From Chersky-840 sp035532735 (lineage in GTDB: Bacteria > Actinomycetota > Acidimicrobiia > Acidimicrobiales > UBA8190), in assembly GCA_035532735.1 (NCBI GenBank), contig DATKQM010000031.1:62001-126000 (forward strand): a stretch of DNA of 64,000 nt, given 5' to 3'. A program made the position numbers and the translations under genes. The notes under the pieces were generated by a model. That model was not told the origin of the DNA, ran no database searches, and saw only the letters and a program-made list of their open reading frames with translations. Below, one piece after another: positions 51,375 through 61,216 of this stretch. The stretch's first letter is position 1. Each line of letters starts with the position of its first letter.

Positions 51375-51405
51375 GGTGCGATGAGCGCACGGCGGTCCTC
51401 GGCGC

Positions 51406-54558
<3,153 letters not shown>

Positions 54559-54564
54559 GCCCAC

Positions 54565-54570
54565 AGAGTA
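54565..54570 (-). promoter_or_regulatory. -10 element of a leaderless ileS transcript
   Basis: On the minus strand TACTCT ends 6 nt before the ileS ATG. No T-box-like leader can fit, so ileS is probably not tRNA-regulated. Confidence 0.5.
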
Positions 54571-54633
54571 TTGGAGGACCGACAACCCCCTGGTGCCCCG
54601 GCTCGGCCTGGAATACCGGCGGTCAACGCGGTG

Positions 54634-54662
54634 TTGCCGCCCGGACACGGCGACGCTATGGT
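54634..54662 (+). promoter_or_regulatory. Promoter of the H1-like/DksA gene
   Basis: TTGCCG (54634-54639), 17-base spacer, TATGGT (54657-54662). The leader is about 75 nt and contains a small open frame. Confidence 0.5.
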
Positions 54663-54699
54663 CGCCCACCTTCGTCGACCAGACGAAAGCCCAGGGGAG

Positions 54700-54747
54700 A
54701 TGACCGACATCGCGATCACCGCTCGGCGGCCGAAGGCATTGCACTGA
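54700..54747 (+). CDS. Possible 15-residue leader peptide
   Basis: ATG 54700 directly after AGGGGAG opens a 15-codon frame (MTDIAITARRPKALH) whose TGA overlaps the next ATG (TGATG). Translation could couple to the downstream gene. The ribosome-site spacing is too short for confidence and conservation is untested. Confidence 0.25.
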   Translation: MTDIAITARRPKALH

Positions 54748-55526
54748 TGGCCGCGGTCAAGAAGTCACCACCGCCGAAGAAGAAGTCCACCTCGGCCAAG
54801 AAGGTCGCCCCGGCCAAGAAGAAGGCCGCGGTCGCCAAGAAGAAGGCCGTGCCGGCCCGAAAGCCAACCGCGGTGAAGAAGAAGCCGCCCGTGGTGAAGA
54901 AGAAGCCGGCCGTGGTGAAGAAGAAGGCCGTGCCCGTCAAGAAAGCAGCACCGGCCAAGAAGGCGGTGGCTGTCAAAAAGGCCGTTCCGGCCAAAAAGGC
55001 ACCGGCGGCCAAGAAGGCACCGGCGGCCAAGAAGGTAGCCCCAGCCAAAAAGGCACCGGCGCCTCCCGTGAAGGTAGCCCCGGCCGTGAAGGTAGCCCCG
55101 GCCGTGAAGGCGGCGCCCAAGCCGCCGCCCAAGCCCACCCGCGGGCCTTATGCGTCGGAGCCGAAGTTCCTCGAGGAGCAGCGCAAGTTCCTGCTCGAAG
55201 AGCGCCAGGTCTACAAGACCCAGGCCGCCGACCTGCGGGCCGAAGCCGAGTCCCTGGCCCTCGAGCGCGAGCCCGGGGACGTCCAGTTCGACGAGGAGTC
55301 CGGCGAGGGCGGGACCGTGGCTGTGGACCGCGAGCGTGATCTCACGCTGTCAGCGCAGGCCATGGCCACCATCGACGAGATCGACATGGCCCTCAGGGCC
55401 ATCGAGACCAAGATGTACGGCATGTGCGAGAGCTGCGGGCAAGCGATCCCCAAGGCGAGGCTCCGGGCGCTTCCCTACGCCCGGCTGTGCGTGTCATGCA
55501 AAAGCGGAGGGCTGCACCGCCGCTGA
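54747..55526 (+). CDS. Histone-H1-like / DksA-TraR zinc-finger fusion protein
   Basis: A 259 aa protein of two parts. Residues 1-125 are almost only Lys, Ala, Pro and Val in AKK/PAKKA repeats, like histone H1 tails and actinobacterial nucleoid proteins. Residues 130-259 form a DksA/TraR domain with a coiled coil and a four-Cys zinc finger (CESC and CVSC) near the C-terminus. The DksA part may bind RNA polymerase and the tail DNA. It precedes lspA and rluD as DksA-like genes do in Actinobacteria, but the long tail is unusual. Confidence 0.9.
   Translation: MAAVKKSPPPKKKSTSAKKVAPAKKKAAVAKKKAVPARKPTAVKKKPPVVKKKPAVVKKKAVPVKKAAPAKKAVAVKKAVPAKKAPAAKKAPAAKKVAPAKKAPAPPVKVAPAVKVAPAVKAAPKPPPKPTRGPYASEPKFLEEQRKFLLEERQVYKTQAADLRAEAESLALEREPGDVQFDEESGEGGTVAVDRERDLTLSAQAMATIDEIDMALRAIETKMYGMCESCGQAIPKARLRALPYARLCVSCKSGGLHRR
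54993..55028 (+). repeat. 18-bp tandem repeats encoding Lys/Ala/Pro tail
   Basis: AAGAAGGCACCGGCGGCC at 55011-55028 repeats the 18 bases before it with one mismatch; related KKAPAA/KVAPAV-coding units extend across about 54780-55110. In-frame repeat expansion is the likely origin of the H1-like tail. Confidence 0.8.
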
Positions 55527-56008
55527 GCGACGGGGAGCGTCCGCGGCGCGGCGCCCTTGGGCGCCTGCTCATCGCCGTGTCCGTCGCCGTCGTGGTGGTG
55601 GCCGTCGACCAGCTCACGAAGTCGTGGGCTGTGCACCGACTGTCGCGTGGTCCCATCCATGTCGTGTGGAAACTTGATCTCGAACTCACCTACAACTCCG
55701 GGGCCGCCTTCAGCTTCGCCCAGGGCTGGGCGCCGGTATTGGGGGGTCTCGCCGTCGTGGCCGTGCTCGTGATGTTGGGCGCGGCACGTCGGGTGCAGTC
55801 CACGCCCATCGTCGTCGCGCTCGGGCTGGTCGTGGGCGGGGCCCTCGGCAATCTGGCCGACCGGGTCTTCCGTTCCAATCACGGCTCGGTCATCGACTTC
55901 ATCGCGCTGCACTTCTGGCCGACATTCAACGTCGCCGACTCGTGCATCGTCGTGGGTGGAATCGCCGCCGCGGCGTTGCTGTGGCGCGCTGATCGAGCCG
56001 AGCAGTGA
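55496..56008 (+). CDS. lspA: Lipoprotein signal peptidase (signal peptidase II)
   Basis: Membrane aspartic protease that removes signal peptides of prolipoproteins. 170 aa with four membrane helices and all motifs: VDQLTKSWA, NSGAAFSF, GNLADRVF and VIDFI-x-FNVADS with the two catalytic Asp in the last two blocks. ATG 55496 overlaps the preceding gene by 31 bases; in-frame GTG 55487 is an alternative. Followed by rluD, the standard lspA-rluD pair. Confidence 0.96.
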   Translation: MQKRRAAPPLSDGERPRRGALGRLLIAVSVAVVVVAVDQLTKSWAVHRLSRGPIHVVWKLDLELTYNSGAAFSFAQGWAPVLGGLAVVAVLVMLGAARRVQSTPIVVALGLVVGGALGNLADRVFRSNHGSVIDFIALHFWPTFNVADSCIVVGGIAAAALLWRADRAEQ

Positions 56009-56009
56009 C

Positions 56010-57011
56010 GTGAGCGCAGCGCCCCCGGAGTCGACACCGTCCGAGCCCTCGCGCTCCCCGACGAAGCTCGACCTGACCGTTCCCGGCGCGCTGGCCGGGG
56101 CCAGGGTGGATCGCGTCGTGTCGCTGCTCAGTGGACTACCCCGCCGGGCCGTGGCCGCGCTCGTCGACGACCGTCGCGTTCTGCTCGATGGTCGCCCCGT
56201 CACCATGCGCAGCCGGATCGTCCAGAGTGGGCAGCGTCTCGAAGTCGACGTCCGGTACGAGGCGGTCGACTTCCCCGTGCCCGACACCTCGGTCGTGTTC
56301 GGTGTCGTCCACGAAGACGCCGACCTGGTGGTGATCGACAAGCCGGCCGGGCTGGTCGTCCACCACGGAGCCGGGCACCACGGGGGGACCCTCGTCGACG
56401 GCCTCCTGGCGCGCTTTCCCGACCTGGCCGGCCTGTCCGAGGCGGGCGGGGGAGACCCCGACCGGCCCGGCATCGTCCACCGCCTCGACAAGGGCACCTC
56501 GGGCCTCTTGGTGGTGGCACGCACCCCCGAGGCCTACCGCAGCCTGGCCAAGCAGTTCCGCGCCCACAGCGCTGGGCGCCAGTACCTCGTCCTGGCGGCG
56601 GGAACAGTGGAGGCCGACGAGGGGACGGTGGACGCACCGATCGGTCGTTCCACGCGTCAGCGGACCCGCATGGCGGTCACGACGCGCGGCAAGGAGGCTC
56701 GCACCGAGTACCGGGTGACCGAGCGGTTCTCGACTCCGGTGCCCTGCACCCTGCTCGAAGCCAGCCTGGACACGGGCCGGACCCACCAGGTCCGGGTGCA
56801 CCTGGCCGCGATCGGCCATCCCGTGATCGGAGACGAACGGTACGGACGTTCCGTCGCCCGGCCCCAGGTCCTCACCGCCGAGCTCTCACCGGGTCGCATG
56901 TTCCTCCACGCCTTCCGGCTGTCGCTCGACCACCCGTCGGGGGGCAGGGCGACATGGGAGGCACCCCTGCCCCGGGACCTCGCCCGGGTGCTGACCAACC
57001 TGGGCCGGTAG
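56010..57011 (+). CDS. 23S rRNA pseudouridine synthase, RluA/RluD family
   Basis: A 333 aa pseudouridine synthase. An S4 RNA-binding domain (about 25-85) precedes the catalytic domain with HRLDKGTSGLLVVAR, catalytic Asp160. The motifs VIDKPAGLVVH and TGRTHQVRVH confirm the RluA family; the RluD assignment (U1911/1915/1917) is by context with lspA. GTG 56010 is one base after the lspA stop. Confidence 0.93.
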   Translation: MSAAPPESTPSEPSRSPTKLDLTVPGALAGARVDRVVSLLSGLPRRAVAALVDDRRVLLDGRPVTMRSRIVQSGQRLEVDVRYEAVDFPVPDTSVVFGVVHEDADLVVIDKPAGLVVHHGAGHHGGTLVDGLLARFPDLAGLSEAGGGDPDRPGIVHRLDKGTSGLLVVARTPEAYRSLAKQFRAHSAGRQYLVLAAGTVEADEGTVDAPIGRSTRQRTRMAVTTRGKEARTEYRVTERFSTPVPCTLLEASLDTGRTHQVRVHLAAIGHPVIGDERYGRSVARPQVLTAELSPGRMFLHAFRLSLDHPSGGRATWEAPLPRDLARVLTNLGR

Positions 57012-57032
57012 GCGAGCCCGGGGCCGGGGGGC

Positions 57033-57869
57033 TCAGGCCGCCTGGTGGGCGGCTTCGACCTCGGCCAGCGTGGCGAGCTGCTGGAGCGCGCGCGCCTCGG
57101 CCTGACGAGCCCGCCGGACTCCGATGCCGAGTCGCGCTGCGGTGGCTTGGAGCGACGTGGGTGTTCCGTCGTCGAGTCCGTACCGGATGCGCAGCACGTC
57201 GCGCTCGAGCTCGCCGAGGGTGTCGACCGCGTCGCGGACCCGACCGAGGACCATCTTGCGTTCGACGTCGTCCTCGAAGGTTTGCTCGTCCGCGCCCACG
57301 AGGTCTCCCAGCGCCGTGCCGCTGTCGGTGCCGGCCGGCTGGTCGAGGCTGGCCACGACACGCGCCGCGCCCTGCACCGTCTCGAGGGTGCGACCGTCGA
57401 CCCCGCTCGCTTCGGCGATTTCCTCGGGGGTGGGATCACGCTGGAGATCCGCGGCGAGCTCCCATGTGACCCGGTCGGCGCGCTGCGCCTGCTCGGCGAT
57501 CTCCATGGGGACGCGAATCGTGTTGCCGTGTTGCTGCACGGCCCGTTGCAGGGCCTGGCGGATCCACCACGTGGCGTAGGTGGAGAACCGGAAGCCACGC
57601 TGCCAGTCGAACTTGTCGACGGCGCGCATCAGTCCGAAGGTCCCCTCCTGGACGAGGTCGCCGAAATCGACACCGCGGTCCTGGTACCGCCGCGCCCAGT
57701 GGACGACCAGGCGCAAGTTGGCCGCGATCATCTGGCGGCGCGCCTCGTCGTCACCGGCCGCCACGCGTTTGGCCAGTTCGACCTGCTCCTCATGATCCGG
57801 CAGGGGGTAACGGTCGAGATCATCGAGAAAGAGCCGGATGCCGTCATGGGTGCTTGTGGAGTTCGCCAT
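57033..57869 (-). CDS. RNA polymerase sigma factor, sigma-70 group 2/3
   Basis: A 278 aa sigma factor with region 1.2 (IRLFLDDLDRYPLPDHEEQVELAKRV), region 2 (NLRLVVHWARRYQDRGVDFGDLVQEG; RFSTYATWWIRQA), region 3 (RDPTPEEIAEASG) and region 4 (LGELERDVLRIRYGLDDGTPTSLQATAARLG). It is close to primary sigmas but lacks the long N-terminal region 1.1, so it is an alternative or SigB-like factor; its regulon is unknown. ATG 57869 has GAAGAGGAAC just upstream. Convergent with rluD. Confidence 0.93.
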   Translation of the reverse strand: MANSTSTHDGIRLFLDDLDRYPLPDHEEQVELAKRVAAGDDEARRQMIAANLRLVVHWARRYQDRGVDFGDLVQEGTFGLMRAVDKFDWQRGFRFSTYATWWIRQALQRAVQQHGNTIRVPMEIAEQAQRADRVTWELAADLQRDPTPEEIAEASGVDGRTLETVQGAARVVASLDQPAGTDSGTALGDLVGADEQTFEDDVERKMVLGRVRDAVDTLGELERDVLRIRYGLDDGTPTSLQATAARLGIGVRRARQAEARALQQLATLAEVEAAHQAA

Positions 57870-58090
57870 CGTTCCTCTTCGTCGGGGTACTTCCTTATCG
57901 AATAACACCGCTGTGACGCCTGACATTCCGGACCCGGGAGAGCAGGGTGCGATGGTCGCCGGCGCGGTGGGGCGATCTCGCTGTCGGAGGCTCCTGTTCC
58001 TGGTGGGGGCGCTCGCGGCCACCGTGACCGGGGTTGCGCCGGTGACGGGCACCGTGCTCCGCTGGGCCGATGGCCACGGGAGTCCCCCCG

Positions 58091-58696
58091 ATGTCTTCCC
58101 AGCGCTCCGACGACCCCGCCCGCCTGGTGGTGATCCGCCACGGCGCCACCGAATGGAGCCGGTCCGGTCGCCACACGGGCCGGACGGACCTGCCCCTGCT
58201 CGAAGCAGGTCGGCGTGAGGCAGAGGAGCTCGGACGACGACTGGCCGGCCACCGGTTCGGTCTCGTCCTGGTCAGCCCGATGCGCCGGGCCCGTCAGACC
58301 TGCGCCATCGCCGGGTTCGGTCCCCGGGCCGAGGAGTGCCCGGACCTGTGTGAATGGGACTACGGCGACTATGAGGGAAGGACGACCGACGACATCCGCG
58401 CCGAGCGGCCGGAATGGTCCTTGTGGAGAGACGGGGTACCTGGAGGTGAGACGGCCCAAGACGTGGGGGCCCGGGCCGACCACGTCATCGCCAGGGTCCG
58501 GGACCGGACCAGCGACGTCCTCGCTTTCGCACACGCGCACGTGCTACGGGTGATGGCGGCCCGGTGGGTCGGGCTCCCCGCTACCTCGGGAGCGCTGTTG
58601 ACGTTGGCGCCGGCCACCATCAGTGTCTTGGGGTGGGAACGCGACACGGCGGTGGTCAGCCGCTGGAACGACGCCGCCGGTGACCCGCTTGGTTGA
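58091..58696 (+). CDS. Histidine phosphatase family protein (phosphoglycerate-mutase-like)
   Basis: A 201 aa member of the histidine phosphatase superfamily with the RHG phosphohistidine motif (LVVIRHGATEW), a second Arg in SPMRRARQT, Glu in CEWDYGDYEG and the late His in AFAHAHVLRVMA. Substrate unknown; relatives act on phosphoglycerate, alpha-ribazole phosphate or acid phosphates. ATG 58091 was chosen near conserved sequence; ATG 58070 is seven codons earlier. Confidence 0.88.
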   Translation: MSSQRSDDPARLVVIRHGATEWSRSGRHTGRTDLPLLEAGRREAEELGRRLAGHRFGLVLVSPMRRARQTCAIAGFGPRAEECPDLCEWDYGDYEGRTTDDIRAERPEWSLWRDGVPGGETAQDVGARADHVIARVRDRTSDVLAFAHAHVLRVMAARWVGLPATSGALLTLAPATISVLGWERDTAVVSRWNDAAGDPLG

Positions 58697-58728
58697 CCTC
58701 GCCGTCAGGGCGAGGAGGTCTGAGCGGC

Positions 58729-59175
58729 TCAGTGCAGGGGCCGGGCCGGGGCGGGGTTTCCCCGGGCGCGCGACACCATGTCGTCCAAGGTGAACGAGTC
58801 CAGGTGCCCGCGCATGTGCTCACCGACATCCGACCAGACCGTCAGCAAGATGCATTGCCCTTCGTGCTCGCAGGCCCCGTTCTCGTGCGGGCGCCCGAAG
58901 TCCCCGGCCACGATGGGCCCGTCCACGGCGCTCACGATCTGACCGAGCGTGATCTCCTCGGGAGAGCGGGCCAGGATGTACCCGCCGCCCACACCCCGCT
59001 TGGAACGGACCAGTCCGGCACCCTTGAGGGCGAGAAGGATCTGCTCGAGGTAGGGCTGGGGGAGGCCCGTCCTCTCCGCGATGTCGCGCACCGACGTCGG
59101 GCTCTGTGAGTCGTCGTGCAGCGCCAACGACAAGAGGGCGCGGCTGGCGTAGTCGCCGCGGGTCGAGACCTTCAC
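58729..59175 (-). CDS. Rrf2 family transcriptional regulator
   Basis: A 148 aa winged-helix regulator (MKVSTRGDYASRALLSLAL; IAERTGLPQPYLEQILLALKGAGLVRSKRG). It has two cysteines, Cys102 and Cys108, with the same spacing as the first two cluster ligands of IscR/NsrR; the third ligand position (114) is Trp. A Fe-S cluster with another ligand, or loss of the cluster, is possible. GTG at 59175 is leaderless. No isc/suf genes are adjacent. Confidence 0.9.
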   Translation of the reverse strand: MKVSTRGDYASRALLSLALHDDSQSPTSVRDIAERTGLPQPYLEQILLALKGAGLVRSKRGVGGGYILARSPEEITLGQIVSAVDGPIVAGDFGRPHENGACEHEGQCILLTVWSDVGEHMRGHLDSFTLDDMVSRARGNPAPARPLH

Positions 59176-59181
59176 GGTTCG

Positions 59182-59187
59182 ATGCTA
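59182..59187 (-). promoter_or_regulatory. -10 element of a leaderless Rrf2-gene transcript
   Basis: On the minus strand TAGCAT ends 6 nt before the GTG at 59175. Confidence 0.5.
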
Positions 59188-59269
59188 CCTGTGAGGCTGC
59201 GCCGCACCGGCTGACCGGGGAGGTCCGCAGTGGCTTGCCGGCCCGGTGAGGCCGCCGCGCCGACATGGG

Positions 59270-59275
59270 TACAGT
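59270..59275 (+). promoter_or_regulatory. -10 element of a leaderless phosphatase transcript
   Basis: TACAGT ends 7 nt before ATG 59283, favouring it over the in-frame ATG 59265 that lies upstream of the hexamer. Confidence 0.5.
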
Positions 59276-59282
59276 GCCGCAG

Positions 59283-60485
59283 ATGAGCGATGCTGCGGCT
59301 CCCGGTGTCGATGCCGGCCCGACCCGGGGTGCCCCGTCACCGGTGCTGCCCGACTACGGCGGCGCTTGCTTGACCTCGGTGGTGCCGGCGCTGATGGCGA
59401 GCGTGGCAGCCGGATCGGGCTCACAGGGAAGGCCCGACGCTCCGGATTGGCTCCCGGCGCCGGCGCAGGGGGCGAGACAGGTCGTCCTCCTCGTCCTCGA
59501 CGGACTCGGGTGGGAGCAGCTCCAGAGCTTCTCCGCGGCAGCGCCGACCCTCGCCTCGGCCAGCGGAGGCCCGATTACCTCGGTCGCACCCACCACCACC
59601 GCCACCGCCCTCACATCGCTCACGACGGGCGCGCCGCCATCGGTCCACGGCATTGTCGGGTACCGGGTCCGGGTGGACCTTGTCGGCATGGACGCCGGAG
59701 GCCCCGGTGAGGTGATGAACGTCCTGCGCTGGCGCACGAGCCGCGGCGACATGCGGCGCCGGCTCCCTGCGCCGCGGTTCCAGAGTGTCGCGCCCTTCGG
59801 TGGTCGGGGGGTGCCGGCGGTGACGAGATCGGAGTTCGCCTCCACCGGCTTCACCGCCGCGCATCTCACCGGGGCGCGTCTGCACGGTTGGTCGGTCCCC
59901 TCCGCGCTGGTCGTGAACATACGGCAGCTGCTCGGGTCGGGAGAGAGCTTTGTCTACGCGTACTACGACGGGCTCGACAAGGTCGCCCACGAGTACGGCC
60001 TCGGCGATCACTACGTCCAAGAACTCGCCTCGGTGGACCGGTTGGTCGGCGATCTCTTGGGAGTCCTGCCTCCCGGCGCGGTGCTGGCGGTCACCTCCGA
60101 CCACGGACAGGTCGAGGTGGGCAACGCCACCCGCCTTCCCGCCCCGGCGCTGTTCGACATGGTCGATCTGTTCTCGGGCGAGGGCCGCTTCCGTTGGTTA
60201 CACGTCCGACCAGGATCACTCGATGACGCCGTCGCCACCGCGACCGAAGTCCACGGTGGCGAGGCGTGGGTCCGGACGCGCCAGGAGATGGTCGACGAGG
60301 GATGGTTCGGCGGACCCATCACACCCGAGATCACCCGTCGGCTCGGGGACCTGGCGCTCGTGGCCCACGCGCCTGTCGCCTTTCTCGACCCTGCCGATAC
60401 CGGTGAGACGCGGTTGATGGGTCGACACGGCTCGCTCACCTCGGCGGAGATGTCGGTCCCGTTCGTGGCCTGGGCCTCGGACTGA
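59283..60485 (+). CDS. Alkaline phosphatase superfamily protein (nucleotide pyrophosphatase/phosphodiesterase-like)
   Basis: A 400 aa member of the type I phosphodiesterase/nucleotide pyrophosphatase family. Metal and nucleophile motifs are visible: LDGLGWE (metal Asp), PTTTATALTSLTTG (Thr nucleophile region), YDGLDKVAHEYG, TSDHGQVEVG and RHGS near the C-terminus. No signal peptide is obvious, so it is probably cytosolic. The substrate is unknown. Confidence 0.87.
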   Translation: MSDAAAPGVDAGPTRGAPSPVLPDYGGACLTSVVPALMASVAAGSGSQGRPDAPDWLPAPAQGARQVVLLVLDGLGWEQLQSFSAAAPTLASASGGPITSVAPTTTATALTSLTTGAPPSVHGIVGYRVRVDLVGMDAGGPGEVMNVLRWRTSRGDMRRRLPAPRFQSVAPFGGRGVPAVTRSEFASTGFTAAHLTGARLHGWSVPSALVVNIRQLLGSGESFVYAYYDGLDKVAHEYGLGDHYVQELASVDRLVGDLLGVLPPGAVLAVTSDHGQVEVGNATRLPAPALFDMVDLFSGEGRFRWLHVRPGSLDDAVATATEVHGGEAWVRTRQEMVDEGWFGGPITPEITRRLGDLALVAHAPVAFLDPADTGETRLMGRHGSLTSAEMSVPFVAWASD

Positions 60486-60537
60486 GCCCGACGACCTCCG
60501 TTTGGCGGGCGACCACCCGTTTGGGAGGATCCAGGCC

Positions 60538-61086
60538 ATGGATAACGAACCTGTTCAGCCCGTCGGGGTCGACGCCGCCGAGGCGGTCCTCTTGGATCCC
60601 GGTGAACGCCCGTCGGGCCTTGTGCCACCGGGCGCTTCCACCGGTGGGGATGAGAGCGCCGAGGAGCGCGACGTCACCGAATCGGTCGAGCAGCCCGCCA
60701 AGGTCATGCGGATCGGGTCGATGGTGAAGCAGCTGCTCGACGAGGTGCGCGCCGCCAACCTCGACGAGGCCAGCCGGAACCGGATGCGCGAGATCTACGA
60801 GCAGTCCGTCCGGGAACTGGCCGGGGCCCTGAGCCCGGACCTGGCCGAAGAGCTCGACCGCATGACGCTCCCCTTCGACCAATCGGTGCCGTCCGAAGCC
60901 GAGCTGCGTATCGCCCAGGCGCAACTCGTGGGGTGGCTCGAGGGGCTCTTCCATGGCATCCAGGCGACGCTCCTCGCCCAACAGATGGCGGCCCGGGCCC
61001 AGCTCGAGGAGATGCGCCAGCGAGGGCTCCCGCCGGGGATGGGGAGCCCCGACAGCCTGCCGGCCCGGCCCGGCACCTACCTGTAG
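60538..61086 (+). CDS. bpa: Bacterial proteasome activator Bpa (DUF2587 family)
   Basis: A 182 aa protein matching the Bpa/PafE family: a disordered acidic N-terminus (1-52), then VMRIGSMVKQLLDEVRAANLDEASRNR and the highly conserved AELRIAQAQLVGWLEGLFHGIQ helices forming the ring, and a C-terminal GTYL (family motif GQYL), which docks into the 20S proteasome alpha ring. It stimulates ATP-independent degradation. Its presence implies that the organism encodes a proteasome. ATG 60538 is preceded by GGGAGG at 60523. Confidence 0.92.
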   Translation: MDNEPVQPVGVDAAEAVLLDPGERPSGLVPPGASTGGDESAEERDVTESVEQPAKVMRIGSMVKQLLDEVRAANLDEASRNRMREIYEQSVRELAGALSPDLAEELDRMTLPFDQSVPSEAELRIAQAQLVGWLEGLFHGIQATLLAQQMAARAQLEEMRQRGLPPGMGSPDSLPARPGTYL

Positions 61087-61090
61087 GGAC

Positions 61091-61099
61091 TGCTACTGT
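61091..61099 (+). promoter_or_regulatory. Extended -10 promoter of dnaE
   Basis: TGC then TACTGT (61094-61099) forms an extended -10; transcription would begin within the palindrome that follows. Leader of about 110 nt. Confidence 0.5.
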
Positions 61100-61100
61100 C

Positions 61101-61120
61101 GAATCACATTGCTGTGATTC
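61101..61120 (+). promoter_or_regulatory. Perfect 20-bp inverted repeat upstream of dnaE
   Basis: GAATCACA-TTGC-TGTGATTC: 8-bp arms with a 4-base centre, at the predicted transcription start. Probable operator for an unidentified dimeric regulator; no T run follows, so not a terminator of bpa. Confidence 0.55.
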
Positions 61121-61139
61121 TCCACAGGGCTGTGGACAA
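61118..61139 (+). promoter_or_regulatory. Facing DnaA-box pair upstream of dnaE
   Basis: TTCTCCACA (61118-61126, one mismatch) faces TGTGGACAA (61131-61139, the reverse of TTGTCCACA, the actinobacterial DnaA box). They also form the inverted repeat TCCACAG-GG-CTGTGGA. Confidence 0.5.
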
Positions 61140-61216
61140 AGCCTTGTGAGCTCAGCGGGCTGGCGCTTCCAGGGGGCCCACAGCCACGTACGCGACGCCG
61201 CCGAGGAGGACGGCTC

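Noticed and set aside
57952..58218. Possible small membrane protein between the sigma factor and the histidine phosphatase
   Set aside because: An ATG at 57952 opens a frame with one hydrophobic stretch, but it runs through the phosphatase start in another frame, turns Arg/Pro-rich and has no ribosome binding site.
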